DNA from: a virus
IMG/VR virus record: IMGVR_UViG_3300025674_000143
Location: 1-36,964 of that record
DNA: 36,964 nt
Reading direction: 5' to 3' (one strand)
Part shown: positions 29,202 to 36,964 of the stretch, piece by piece
How the letters are laid out: each line of letters begins with the position of its first letter
Numbering within the stretch: position 1 is the stretch's first letter
Notes under the pieces: generated by a model
Told to the model about the DNA's origin: nothing
What the model saw: only the letters and a program-made list of their open reading frames with translations
Database searches by the model: none
Program-made: the position numbers and the translations under genes

Positions 29202-29812
29202 AAAAACTGATTTATGTTGAAGAAAAGTTTCTCGATCCTTTTCTTTGTGAACCATTCGTTAAACTAGCGAAGAAAAATAAAGATGAGATGCCATATGGAG
29301 ATGAGCATAGAGGTGGTGATACTTTTTTGACCACTGTTGATACCTCTAATCCAGATGAATCATTGGCAAAAGGAATGGATGTTCCAGAACCCGATGGTAA
29401 CTATGGGGCAATTTATCTCGGGGGAAATGTCGATCCCACTACAATTGAAGTTGATGATAATGAACTTTTTAAGACTGTAGTTCATGCAGTCACAAAGTTA
29501 TGCAAATCATTTGACAGTGAGATAGAACTCGATTATGTGGGTGTAGTTCGTTGGCCTGTTGGGACATATATGAATCCGCATGTGGATGATAATAACGTCC
29601 ACAACCCAGATGTATTCGCTGCGATGCTTTACTTGAATGAGGACTTTACGGGTGGTCACACTTTGTTTGAGAAGTATGATGTCCGACCAGAAACAGGTAA
29701 ACTAGTCGTGTTCTCCAACTCCCAACTCCTTCATTATGTCAGCGAAGTGAAGGACAGTGAAAGATTTGTCCTATCGTTCTGGTATAAGAGGTTGACACCC
29801 CCGTCAGACTGA
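29198..29812 (+). CDS. 2OG-Fe(II) oxygenase (prolyl hydroxylase-like)
   Basis: A 204-residue dioxygenase with all core residues: His128 and Asp130 in PHVDDN, distal His179 (SQLLHYVSEV), and Arg189 (SERFVLSFW) for 2-oxoglutarate. FTGGHTLFEKYDVRPETGKLVVF is the typical strand pair. It overlaps the fibre-like gene by 4 nt and its 3' end contains a consensus promoter. Substrate unknown; protein hydroxylation is a family role. Confidence 0.9.
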   Translation: MKKLIYVEEKFLDPFLCEPFVKLAKKNKDEMPYGDEHRGGDTFLTTVDTSNPDESLAKGMDVPEPDGNYGAIYLGGNVDPTTIEVDDNELFKTVVHAVTKLCKSFDSEIELDYVGVVRWPVGTYMNPHVDDNNVHNPDVFAAMLYLNEDFTGGHTLFEKYDVRPETGKLVVFSNSQLLHYVSEVKDSERFVLSFWYKRLTPPSD

Positions 29813-29820
29813 CCTATAAT
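29792..29820 (+). promoter_or_regulatory. Consensus sigma70 promoter in oxygenase 3' end
   Basis: TTGACA (29792-29797) and TATAAT (29815-29820), spacing 17: a full match to consensus. The upstream gene's stop lies between the boxes. Start near 29827 leaves about 17 nt before ATG 29844 and no Shine-Dalgarno site. Confidence 0.9.
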
Positions 29821-29843
29821 ACGTGGGTAATCAATCAAACGAC

Positions 29844-30026
29844 ATGACTGACGAGAAACTCTATCGTTGTGTAGTCAACGTTCAAGATCGCTCCTTCTAT
29901 CTCTATTCTGACCAAGGAAGCAAAAAGACGGTTGTCTGCGAAACGATGGAAGAATTCATGAACGTACTTGAAGTTGTTCGTGACCGTTGTGACGAAGATG
30001 CTCTTTCATATGCCAGCCCTAAATGA
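29844..30026 (+). CDS. Hypothetical protein, 60 aa
   Basis: It begins MTDEKLYRCVVNVQDRSFYLYSD and continues with an acidic helical part (ETMEEFMNVLEVVRDRCDED). ATG 29844 is used because the longer GTG start (29823) would precede the promoter's transcription start. It is the first gene of a new transcript, which suggests early expression. It overlaps the next gene by 4 nt. Family not recognised. Confidence 0.7.
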   Translation: MTDEKLYRCVVNVQDRSFYLYSDQGSKKTVVCETMEEFMNVLEVVRDRCDEDALSYASPK

Positions 30027-30175
30027 GACCTGAAACAAGAGAAGCAATGGAAATGCTGTTCACTGCAAAGTGGAATCTTCCTAAAGCAGCGTCACATTGT
30101 GGATTGACTAACAAGGAGATGAAAATCACCTTCAATGAATACTGTGCATTCCATCCACCCACATATTCCTTGTAA
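30023..30175 (+). CDS. Conserved small helical protein, 50 aa
   Basis: MRPETREAMEMLFTAKWNLPKAAS, then HCGLTNKEMKITFNEYCAFHPP. The AAxHCGLTxxEMK segment resembles a helix-turn-helix-like unit (a turn after a helix, then a recognition-like helix), and I recall this ORF from other cyanophages. ATGA overlap with the previous gene. Transcription regulation is only a guess. Confidence 0.7.
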   Translation: MRPETREAMEMLFTAKWNLPKAASHCGLTNKEMKITFNEYCAFHPPTYSL

Positions 30176-30176
30176 T

Positions 30177-30755
30177 ATGAATTACCAGATTTTCAATGAT
30201 CCATTTCCACATGTCATCATAGAGAATACCTTTGATGAGAATCAGTTAAGACTGATTTGGAGAGAGATTGAATTTCTTGGTGATAAACTAGAAGGACCAG
30301 AGAATTACTCTACTAAACAAGAAGATGGAACGTATCTGACAACAGCGGGAGCTCTGCAATTAGATAACGTTTATACTGAGCGTTGCTTTTCTGATATTCT
30401 AAGAATTACTCAGAAAGTTTTCTTTGATAATGAACAGTTATTCAAAGACTTACTTGAAGCAAATGAGTATTGGAAAACATATTGTCGTTCTAATCAAGAC
30501 GTTACAAAGATCAGAAGATACTATCCTGGTGAAGAATATAAACCACATGAAGATTGTCAGATTCATGTGATTATTAGTACCACATTTGGAGAAGATGCTG
30601 GAGGAAACTTATACTTTCCTAAGCAAAAATGTTTGATCGAAACAACTAACAACAAAACAGTTATCTTCCCAGGATGGATACAGCATTCCGTCACAAAGGT
30701 TTTCGAAGAGGATAGATATGCGATCACAAAATTTGTTCGATGTAATTGGGATTAG
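30177..30755 (+). CDS. 2OG-Fe(II) oxygenase
   Basis: A 192-residue dioxygenase with His124 and Asp126 (YKPHEDCQ), distal His170 (WIQHSVTKV) and Arg180 (EDRYAITKF). RRYYPGEEYKPHED and GGNLYFPK are typical. It begins 1 nt after the previous stop; the longer frame from 30135 would overlap and is not needed. Its stop is 4 nt before tRNA-Leu. Substrate unknown. Confidence 0.88.
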   Translation: MNYQIFNDPFPHVIIENTFDENQLRLIWREIEFLGDKLEGPENYSTKQEDGTYLTTAGALQLDNVYTERCFSDILRITQKVFFDNEQLFKDLLEANEYWKTYCRSNQDVTKIRRYYPGEEYKPHEDCQIHVIISTTFGEDAGGNLYFPKQKCLIETTNNKTVIFPGWIQHSVTKVFEEDRYAITKFVRCNWD

Positions 30756-30759
30756 TCTT

Positions 30760-30844
30760 GGGAGTATGGCGGAATCGGTAGACGCATCGGACTTAAAATC
30801 CGCTGACATTAACAGTCGTGAGAGTTCAAGTCTCTCTACTCCCA
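30760..30844 (+). tRNA. tRNA-Leu (UAA)
   Basis: An 85-nt class II tRNA. Acceptor GGGAGTA (30760-30766) pairs with TACTCCC (30837-30843). The anticodon loop CTTAAAA gives TAA at 30794-30796. A long variable arm and a T arm GAGAG-TTCAAGT-CTCTC are present. The anticodon stem has a T-C mismatch at its outer pair. The 3' CCA is not encoded. It decodes TTA and TTG, common in these A/T-rich genes. Confidence 0.95.
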
Positions 30845-30850
30845 TAAATA
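30843..30850 (+). promoter_or_regulatory. Late promoter motif overlapping the tRNA-Leu 3' end
   Basis: CATAAATA begins at the last acceptor-stem base of tRNA-Leu and ends 20 nt before ATG 30871. It matches the NATAAATA form with correct spacing. Confidence 0.5.
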
Positions 30851-30870
30851 CTCGCAGTTGATACTTAATC

Positions 30871-31134
30871 ATGTATCACCTTGATGCTTTTTACTGTTGG
30901 TTTGAGCGCGGTACTAGAATCGTGCTCATGTATTCCATAAACGGCATTCCTTTTACATTTGACGAATTGGAAGATTCGTGTTACGATATCATGGTTGCTG
31001 ACGAAGCAAATCAAGTTCCAAGTCTTGAACCAGAAGATCTTTATGAAAGCTCTTATTATTTGATTGCTGAACAATGTCATCCTCTTCTGTTCGACATTGA
31101 GGTAGAAAATCCAGAACTTCTACCCATTGACTAA
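30871..31134 (+). CDS. Hypothetical acidic protein, 87 aa
   Basis: It starts MYHLDAFYCWFERGTRIVLMYSINGIPFTF and ends in an acidic segment (ECxHPLLFDIEVENPELLPID, approximate). Glu/Asp-rich, soluble, three cysteines. It follows tRNA-Leu and precedes an oxygenase by 5 nt. No family recognised. Confidence 0.65.
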   Translation: MYHLDAFYCWFERGTRIVLMYSINGIPFTFDELEDSCYDIMVADEANQVPSLEPEDLYESSYYLIAEQCHPLLFDIEVENPELLPID

Positions 31135-31139
31135 ACCTT

Positions 31140-31730
31140 ATGAATCGTGATGTAATTGTCTTTGATAAAATTATTCCATCAACATATCAGAACTGGTTAT
31201 TTACTCTTGCAAATGATTCAGATCTTACCTGGTATCGTCGGGATAAATCAACCATAGACATTCCTAAGTTTGTTAATGATCCTCGTAATGGATTTGTTAA
31301 CTTGCACCACTTGTATGAGATTGAGAATGATCAAGAATCATACTGCTCAAAACTCACATATGGGTTTATGCCACTTGCCTTACAGTTCTTTGAGGCATTG
31401 GGTGCAAAACAACTATTGAGAATGAGAATAAATTCAGTACCTGCTATGGGTTCTAATCAGGTACAAATGCCACATGTTGATAGTTTTATTCCTAACTGTT
31501 GGAATATAATCTACTATCTAAATGATACTGATGGTGATACAATCATCTATAATGAGAGAACTCAAAATTCTTCTGAATTCATTTCATTCTTATCTAAAGA
31601 TACTTGGACCGAAAAACAACGGGTCACACCTAAAAAAGGTAGAGCAGTTGCTTTCAAAGGAGATTTGTTTCACAGTTCATCCTACCCAACAAAAGAACCA
31701 CGATTTGTGGTAAATATAAACGTTAGGTAG
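31140..31730 (+). CDS. 2OG-Fe(II) oxygenase
   Basis: A 196-residue dioxygenase with His112 and Asp114 (MPHVDSF), distal His178 (GDLFHSSSY) and Arg188 (KEPRFVVNINV). WNIIYYLNDTDGDTIIYNE and KGRAVAFKGDLFH are the usual core strands. This is the third oxygenase in 2.6 kb. Its sequence differs clearly from the other two, so they are not recent duplicates. Substrate unknown. Confidence 0.9.
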   Translation: MNRDVIVFDKIIPSTYQNWLFTLANDSDLTWYRRDKSTIDIPKFVNDPRNGFVNLHHLYEIENDQESYCSKLTYGFMPLALQFFEALGAKQLLRMRINSVPAMGSNQVQMPHVDSFIPNCWNIIYYLNDTDGDTIIYNERTQNSSEFISFLSKDTWTEKQRVTPKKGRAVAFKGDLFHSSSYPTKEPRFVVNINVR

Positions 31731-31738
31731 AAAAATTT

Positions 31739-31810
31739 GCCCTTGTAGCTCAGTGGTAGAGCAGTGCTCTTGTAAAGCGAAGGTCGTCTGTTCAAATCAG
31801 ATCGGGGGCT
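31739..31810 (+). tRNA. tRNA-Thr (UGU)
   Basis: A 72-nt tRNA. Acceptor GCCCTTG (31739-31745) pairs with CGGGGGC (31803-31809) with two T-G wobbles. D arm GCTC...GAGC. Anticodon loop CTTGTAA gives TGT at 31771-31773. T arm GTCTG-TTCAAAT-CAGAT. No encoded CCA. It ends 5 nt before the next ATG. It decodes ACA, frequent in these genes. Confidence 0.95.
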
Positions 31811-31815
31811 TCAAA

Positions 31816-32001
31816 ATGCAATTCACTACTATGAAAATCAATCTTTGGTATTCAGCAAATCAAAAAGAGTGGCGTTGGACTCTATGTGATGAAAAAGATG
31901 ACATGCGTCAAGAATCTGGTCAACAACCGTTTTTGCGCGATGCTATGAATGATGTTGCAAACACTGTAGAGTATATGCTTGACACTATGCAGCAAGAATG
32001 A
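31816..32001 (+). CDS. Conserved cyanophage hypothetical protein, 61 aa
   Basis: MQFTTMKINLWYSANQKEWR, then WTLCDEKDDMRQESGQQP and a helical end (LRDAMNDVANTVEYML). The ATG at 31816 is chosen because the longer frame overlaps tRNA-Thr. I recall close relatives in cyanomyoviruses. Its 3' end carries a consensus promoter. Function unknown. Confidence 0.75.
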   Translation: MQFTTMKINLWYSANQKEWRWTLCDEKDDMRQESGQQPFLRDAMNDVANTVEYMLDTMQQE

Positions 32002-32007
32002 TATAAT
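31979..32007 (+). promoter_or_regulatory. Consensus sigma70 promoter in 3' end of a gene
   Basis: TTGACA (31979-31984) and TATAAT (32002-32007), spacing 17. The upstream gene's TGA stop ends one base before the -10 box. A terminator begins only about 25 nt downstream. Confidence 0.85.
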
Positions 32008-32013
32008 ATAGTT

Positions 32014-32059
32014 TCCGTGTGAAGGAAGTGGAAAGGGACTCGATAGAGTCCCTTTTTTT
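32014..32059 (+). ncRNA. Candidate ~45-nt RNA between promoter and terminator
   Basis: The predicted start near 32014 and the T tract at 32053-32059 define a short transcript with no ORF. A purine-rich part (GAAGGAAGTGGAAAGGG) lies before the terminator stem, and TTTCC (32012-32016) can pair with GGAAA (32030-32034). The existence of the RNA is inferred from the two signals only. Confidence 0.4.
32032..32059 (+). terminator. Rho-independent terminator before the tail-fibre gene
   Basis: GGGACTC (32035-32041) pairs with GAGTCCC (32046-32052), loop GATA, with A/T pairs extending the base, then seven T residues. Confidence 0.93.
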
Positions 32060-32102
32060 ATGTCCTAAATAATCCATAACGGATATATCGAACTTTAATA
32101 AG

Positions 32103-35100
32103 ATGGGTCTCTCCAGATTAGATAATTTTCTGAAGTCAACTCGCGGGACTATCATTTACGTTGACCCAAATGCTTTGGATGCGACGGATAGTATTGAGAA
32201 CCAAGGAAATTCACTATCACGTCCTTTTAGAACAATCCAGCGTGCTCTCATGGAAGCCGCTAGATTTTCATATCAGAGAGGATTAGATAACGATAGATTT
32301 GCAAAGACAACAATCCTCATCTATCCAGGATTGCATGTCGTTGACAACCGTCCAGGTCTGATTCCTGACGGAACAAATAACTATAGAATGAGAAGTGGTG
32401 GTACTACTTCTGACTTTGGAGAATTCAGTTTAACAACTGATGTAGATCTAACAAGTCCTAACAATAATCTCTATAAGCTTAATAGTATCCACGGTGGTAT
32501 TATCGTCCCTCGTGGTACTTCCATCGTTGGTATGGACCTTCGTAAAACAAAGGTTCGTCCTCTGTATGTGCCTAACCCTGAGAACGATAATATTGAGAGA
32601 TCCGCGATCTTCAGGGTAACTGGTGCATGTTACTTCTGGCAGTTCTCCATGTTTGATGGAGATCCAAATGGAACTGTATATAAAGACTACACAACTAATA
32701 AGTTCGTTCCTAATTTCTCACACCACAAACTTGCATGTTTTGAATATGCAGATGGTGTAAACACCACCAAGATTGACGACGACTTCCAAACTTTCGAGAC
32801 TGCAAGAACAGATCTCGATATGTACTATGAGAAGGTCGGTATTGCATTCGGTCCTTCTTCAGGTAGACCTATTGATCCTGATTATCCTGCTGATGAGGAT
32901 ATCGAACCAGTAATCGATGAATTCCGTATTGTTGGTTCTCGTGGTGGATCTGTTGGTATCAGCAGCATTAAGTCTGGTGATGGTGCAACTGGCAACACAA
33001 CCATCACTGTTACTACGACTGACAGTTTCCCCAACCTGAGTGTTGACTCACCTATCAGAATTTCTGGTCTTCAGGCACAAGGATACAACGGACAATTTGT
33101 TGTCAGCTCTGTTGTAAGTGACACTCAGTTTACTTATCAAGTACAAAACACACCAGTAGAACTTCTTCCTTCAGTAACTGGTTCAAGTGTCAATCTTGCT
33201 GTTGATACTGTTACGTCAGCATCTCCATATATCTTCAACTGTTCTCTGAGATCAGTATTTGGTATGTGCGGTATGCTTGCTGATGGCAGCAAAGCATCAG
33301 GATTTAAGTCAATGGTCGTGGCACAGTTCACGGGTATTGGTCTTCAGAAAGATGATAAGGCTTTCGTCAAGTATGATTCGACCACCGGAACATACAAAGA
33401 TTCGACCGGATTCTCTAACCTGCATAGCGATTCACTCGCTAAGTTCAAACCAGAATATGAGAACTTCCACATCAGAGGCATCAATGATGCCTACATGCAG
33501 TTAGTTTCTGTTTTTGCTATTGGTTATGCTCAGCACTTTAGTGTAGAGTCTGGTGGTGACTTCTCCATCAACAACTCTAACTCTAACTTTGGTTCAAAAG
33601 CATTCCAGTGTTCTGGATTCAGAAATAGTGCATTCTCTCAGGATGACACTGGATATATTTCACATATCCTGTCACCTAAAGAAGTTGACACTACTGTCAA
33701 CAACATCAACTATCTGCCACTTGATACTTCAGTAACAGTATCTGTCGGTTCTACTGATAAACTCTACATTGCAGATGCAACGGATCAAAATAATCCTCCC
33801 GCAACTGTTGTTGATGGTTACAGAATTGGTGCTAAGACTAACGATAAACTGTATCTCTCAGTTGCTAACTCTGGTGTTAGTACAACTTATTCGGCAAGAA
33901 TCATTATGCCGAATACCCAGTACACTCATGAGGAAACAACCTCAGAGAAAGTACGTTATGTTGAAAGAGTCAATGATGTCAACAACATCAACTCTAATGT
34001 TATCAACCTGAGTGCTGGTCACCTTCTCACTAATGGAGAAAAGATTCGTATTGTTAGTGACAACGGTGAACTTCCAGATGGTCTGGAGAACAATAGCGTT
34101 TACTTTGCAATCACTAACGAAAAATCTGTTGGTCTGACGACTAGCCAGATTAAGATTGCACAAACTCTGAATGATGCTGTTAATGATTCACCTATCACAA
34201 TCAATGCGAAGGGTGGTATTCTTAAGGTCATCTCTAGAGTAAGTGATAAGAAAGTAGGTGAGATTGGTCACCCAGTTGGATTTGACACGTCACAAGGACA
34301 GTGGTATGTCAATGTTGCAACTGCTTCATCGGAGAATAGTGTATTTGAAGTACTGAACAATATTCCCCCAGGCAAAACTGCTAGAACATACTTCACTAGA
34401 ACTCCAGATACTAGAGGTCCTCTGGAGACAGTCTACAGATACAGATATGTAATTCCAAAGGATTCAACAACCTTTGCAAGACCACCTCTTGATGGATATG
34501 TTCTTCAAGAATCTAACAATGTTATCGGTGCAGGTAACACTGAGATTCAAAAGTACTTTGCTCCAGGTGGTGCAACTCTTACTAACTCTACAGAACTCAG
34601 AAACCCACGTTTCGTCAAGAGTGCAGAGTGGGCAGGTAATGTTGCCAAGATCAATACCGAACTTCCACACGATCTGAGTGTTGGAGCACAGGTTGAAGTC
34701 CTGAATGTTTCTTCTGCTAACAATGCCGCTGGTGTTGCAAGTACAGCATTTAACGGAACATTCACTGTTACTGGTATCAGCAGTACCAAACAGTTTAGTT
34801 ACACTCTGTCTCAAGATCCAGGAACATTTACTGGTGTAACTACAACCCGTAACTCTAATCTCCCATATTTTAGAAAGAAAAAGTACAACAATACTTTCTC
34901 AGTCTTCAAAGCAGAAGAACTTCAAAAGTATGTACAAAATGTCCAGGATGGTGTATATCACCTGACTGTTGTCAATACAAGTATCACTCCAGGTATTGCA
35001 CCATTCAATACCCTGAAACTGTCTCAGCCTCTTGATAATCTCTATCCACAAACCAATAGAGATAATCCAGCATCTGACCCAGTACCTGCAACTTCTTACG

Positions 35101-36964
35101 CTGATCAGGAGATTATTGGTAACGTTTACTCAAACGAACCACAAAACTCTGTCACCAAGGAAGCAGCAGAAAAAGCACAGATTGACTTCGCTAGTGGTAT
35201 CGGTCTGGTAGATATTAAGTCAACCAGCGGTATTGCACACACTCTTTATACTTCATATGACCATGGTCTGTGTGGTATTACTAGCGTCACCGTTACAAAT
35301 GCTGGTGCTGGATATACGACTGGAACCTACTATGGTGTCCGTTTGGGTGTATCAACCACTGGTGCAAATGCTAACGCAAGAGTAACTGTTGACGGAACAG
35401 GTGCTATCAGTGATGTAACCATCATGGATGGTGGTTCTGCATACGAGGTTGGAGACATCATCAGTCTGGTTGATGTTGGAACAACTGCACCTTCAACTCC
35501 CGCAGTTCTGAGAGTTCAGAACATTTACGACTGTGTTGGTGAGTGTATCGAAGTTGGTGGTGTCACCAGAAACGAATCACAAGCATATGATGAGTACAAC
35601 ACTCTGTATAAGATTACTAGTGTTGGTATTGATAACATTACAGTACAGTCTTCTGACACTATTGCATCATTCACCACAGCAGGTGTTGGTGTCACGATGA
35701 CAGCAAAGGCAAGAGCTACCAATACTGGTAGAACTGCTGGCATCTCTACTTTCCACTATCAAGCAAACACTGGTATTGCTACAGTTACATTCAGTGGAGC
35801 ACATGGATTTAGACTTGATTCTAAACTGAAGACATCTGGATTCGATTCCTCACTGTATAATGGCGAGTTCCTTGTAACTAAGGTCAATTCACCAACTCAA
35901 GTTGAAATCAAACCAGGTATTACTACCACTGCTCCTGCAACTGGCGGTAATGTTACTATCTACAGACCATCACTTTCATCTAACGGTGGTGATATTTCTG
36001 AGAGCAATGAGGCAATCTCAGGTCGCTTAGTTGCACAATATGCTGGTATCAGCACAACTCTTGGTGCAGCAATTAACTCAACCGATTCGGATCTGACTCC
36101 TATTGTTGTTGACAATGCAGAACTGAATGGTCTGAGACTTGGTGATTATCTGCAAATTGACGACGAAATCTTTAGAATTAAGGAGACCGTATCAGGTGAT
36201 TCACTGACTATCTTCAGAGGACTTCTTGGTACTAGAAGACAAGATCACGCACTGGGAACTCAGGTCAAGAAAGTTAAACCACTTCCAGTCGAACTGCGTA
36301 GAAACTCAATCATCCGTGCATCTGCACATACGTTTGAGTATCTTGGTTTCGGTCCTGGTAACTATTCAACAGCATTCCCAGAGAGACAGAACAGAATTCT
36401 TTCCGAGAAAGAGATTCTTAATGCACAAGCTCTGAGACTTGAAGGTGGTGTCACTAACTACAGTGGCATGGATGATAGAGGTAACTTCTATACCGCTAAC
36501 AGAAAACTGAGTACAGTTTCTGGTGATGAAGAGTCATACAACACTCCAATTCAAACCGTAACTGGTGAAGATGCTGGTCCATCTGATACAAAAGTTGGAA
36601 CAAATGGCATCAACATCTCTGACGCAAATGTCAGTGAGTTCATTAATGTTGAAGGTGGTCCAGCAAATGACATCATCTCAACATTCGATGGTCCAGTTGT
36701 ATTCAACCAGAAGATTGCATCCAAGTCTGATGAAGGTATTGAAACTAAGAATCTCTACATTCAAGGTGAAGCAGATGTAGCTCGTAAGCGCACTATTGGT
36801 GTTGGTTCAACTCCAACAGAAGCAGGAACTCCAGGTGACTTGGTATTCAAAGCAAGTCCAAAACTGGTTAATGATTATGCTGGTTGGATTTACACTGTTA
36901 ATAATGCATGGGAACCATTTGGATTCATTGGTACTCTGCCAACTGGATTGACGTTTGGTTCTGC
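32103..36964 (+). CDS. Giant tail-fibre-like virion protein, 3' truncated by window edge
   Basis: An open frame of at least 1620 codons, with no stop to the window end. It starts MGLSRLDNFLKSTRGTIIYV, followed by DPNALDATDS and SLSRPFRTIQRALMEAARF, the pectate-lyase-like N terminus common to cyanophage tail fibres. Long beta-rich stretches follow, with repeats such as GISSIKSGDG, TNAGAGYTTGTYYGV and MDGGSAYEVGDII. Near residues 1560-1600, GDLVFKASPKLVNDYAGWIYTV is like fibre-domain repeats. CTG and AAC codons are frequent. No clear ribosome binding site; CCTAAATAA (32064-32072) only weakly resembles a late promoter. A host receptor-binding role is likely. Confidence 0.9.
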   Translation, partial: MGLSRLDNFLKSTRGTIIYVDPNALDATDSIENQGNSLSRPFRTIQRALMEAARFSYQRGLDNDRFAKTTILIYPGLHVVDNRPGLIPDGTNNYRMRSGGTTSDFGEFSLTTDVDLTSPNNNLYKLNSIHGGIIVPRGTSIVGMDLRKTKVRPLYVPNPENDNIERSAIFRVTGACYFWQFSMFDGDPNGTVYKDYTTNKFVPNFSHHKLACFEYADGVNTTKIDDDFQTFETARTDLDMYYEKVGIAFGPSSGRPIDPDYPADEDIEPVIDEFRIVGSRGGSVGISSIKSGDGATGNTTITVTTTDSFPNLSVDSPIRISGLQAQGYNGQFVVSSVVSDTQFTYQVQNTPVELLPSVTGSSVNLAVDTVTSASPYIFNCSLRSVFGMCGMLADGSKASGFKSMVVAQFTGIGLQKDDKAFVKYDSTTGTYKDSTGFSNLHSDSLAKFKPEYENFHIRGINDAYMQLVSVFAIGYAQHFSVESGGDFSINNSNSNFGSKAFQCSGFRNSAFSQDDTGYISHILSPKEVDTTVNNINYLPLDTSVTVSVGSTDKLYIADATDQNNPPATVVDGYRIGAKTNDKLYLSVANSGVSTTYSARIIMPNTQYTHEETTSEKVRYVERVNDVNNINSNVINLSAGHLLTNGEKIRIVSDNGELPDGLENNSVYFAITNEKSVGLTTSQIKIAQTLNDAVNDSPITINAKGGILKVISRVSDKKVGEIGHPVGFDTSQGQWYVNVATASSENSVFEVLNNIPPGKTARTYFTRTPDTRGPLETVYRYRYVIPKDSTTFARPPLDGYVLQESNNVIGAGNTEIQKYFAPGGATLTNSTELRNPRFVKSAEWAGNVAKINTELPHDLSVGAQVEVLNVSSANNAAGVASTAFNGTFTVTGISSTKQFSYTLSQDPGTFTGVTTTRNSNLPYFRKKKYNNTFSVFKAEELQKYVQNVQDGVYHLTVVNTSITPGIAPFNTLKLSQPLDNLYPQTNRDNPASDPVPATSYADQEIIGNVYSNEPQNSVTKEAAEKAQIDFASGIGLVDIKSTSGIAHTLYTSYDHGLCGITSVTVTNAGAGYTTGTYYGVRLGVSTTGANANARVTVDGTGAISDVTIMDGGSAYEVGDIISLVDVGTTAPSTPAVLRVQNIYDCVGECIEVGGVTRNESQAYDEYNTLYKITSVGIDNITVQSSDTIASFTTAGVGVTMTAKARATNTGRTAGISTFHYQANTGIATVTFSGAHGFRLDSKLKTSGFDSSLYNGEFLVTKVNSPTQVEIKPGITTTAPATGGNVTIYRPSLSSNGGDISESNEAISGRLVAQYAGISTTLGAAINSTDSDLTPIVVDNAELNGLRLGDYLQIDDEIFRIKETVSGDSLTIFRGLLGTRRQDHALGTQVKKVKPLPVELRRNSIIRASAHTFEYLGFGPGNYSTAFPERQNRILSEKEILNAQALRLEGGVTNYSGMDDRGNFYTANRKLSTVSGDEESYNTPIQTVTGEDAGPSDTKVGTNGINISDANVSEFINVEGGPANDIISTFDGPVVFNQKIASKSDEGIETKNLYIQGEADVARKRTIGVGSTPTEAGTPGDLVFKASPKLVNDYAGWIYTVNNAWEPFGFIGTLPTGLTFGS

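Noticed and set aside
31753-31815. Upstream extension of the 61-aa ORF starting in tRNA-Thr
   Set aside because: It would translate the tRNA gene; the ATG at 31816 gives a normal protein.
32103-36964. Several forward ORFs of 60-80 aa between 33.2 and 36.8 kb
   Set aside because: They are frame shadows of the single open reading frame of the giant fibre gene, which I read through without a stop.
1-36964. CRISPR array, insertion sequence, integrase or attachment site
   Set aside because: No regularly spaced repeats, transposase or integrase motifs seen; the tRNA genes have no adjacent integrase.

Overview
The window looks like part of the genome of a T4-like cyanomyovirus, a lytic myovirus of marine Synechococcus or Prochlorococcus. 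Two lines of evidence support this. It carries T4-type replication and virion genes (gp32, gp33, gp59, gp4, gp5, gp26, gp27, gp48, gp53 and tail genes). It also carries a large set of cyanobacterial metabolic genes: psbA, psbD, petE, talC, a CP12 gene, speD, thyX and phoH. I see no integrase, insertion sequence or CRISPR array. The left end cuts psbA and the right end cuts a giant tail-fibre gene.

Layout. 1-3.7 kb: photosynthesis and carbon block (psbA 3' part, thioredoxin-like, small ORF, petE, talC, small ORF, psbD). 3.7-8.9 kb: short, mostly overlapping genes (2OG-Fe(II) oxygenase, glutaredoxin, unknowns, speD, glutaredoxin-like), then a cluster of 31-66 residue genes with strong sigma70-like promoters and terminators. 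8.9-15.1 kb: nucleotide and replication block (thyX, a carbamoyltransferase split into two genes in swapped order, phoH, a PD-(D/E)XK nuclease, gp33, gp59, a DUF1825-like gene, gp32). 15.1-18.0 kb: reverse-strand operon gp4, unknown, gp48, gp53, convergent with gp32. 18.0-29.2 kb: forward late operon for tail tube initiation, hub assembly, tape measure and hub (gp54-like, gp26, a frameshift partner, two tape-measure-like proteins, gp27, CP12, gp5, needle-like protein, fibre-like protein). 29.2-32.0 kb: three 2OG-Fe(II) oxygenases, small unknown genes, tRNA-Leu(UAA) and tRNA-Thr(UGU). 32.1 kb to the end: one open reading frame of at least 1620 codons for a tail-fibre-like protein.

How it works together. 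The photosynthesis genes should keep PSII and electron transport running. TalC and CP12 should push carbon from the Calvin cycle to the pentose phosphate pathway, giving NADPH and ribose for the ThyX and gp32/gp59 replication genes. Gp33 would couple replication to late transcription from NATAAATA-type promoters, several of which precede virion genes here. Early-type promoters (TTGACN - 17 - TATAAT) are repeatedly embedded at the 3' ends of upstream genes.

Most notable for follow-up: an in-phase -1 slippery site joining gp26 to a 54-residue ORF, which fits the tail-assembly-chaperone frameshift design; the domain-swapped split carbamoyltransferase; a 60-nt structured repeat placed just before two unrelated genes; a consensus promoter followed within about 25 nt by a terminator (possible ~45-nt RNA); and a terminator whose loop carries the -35 box of the next promoter. 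All calls come from reading the sequence and remembered family features; no database search was run.
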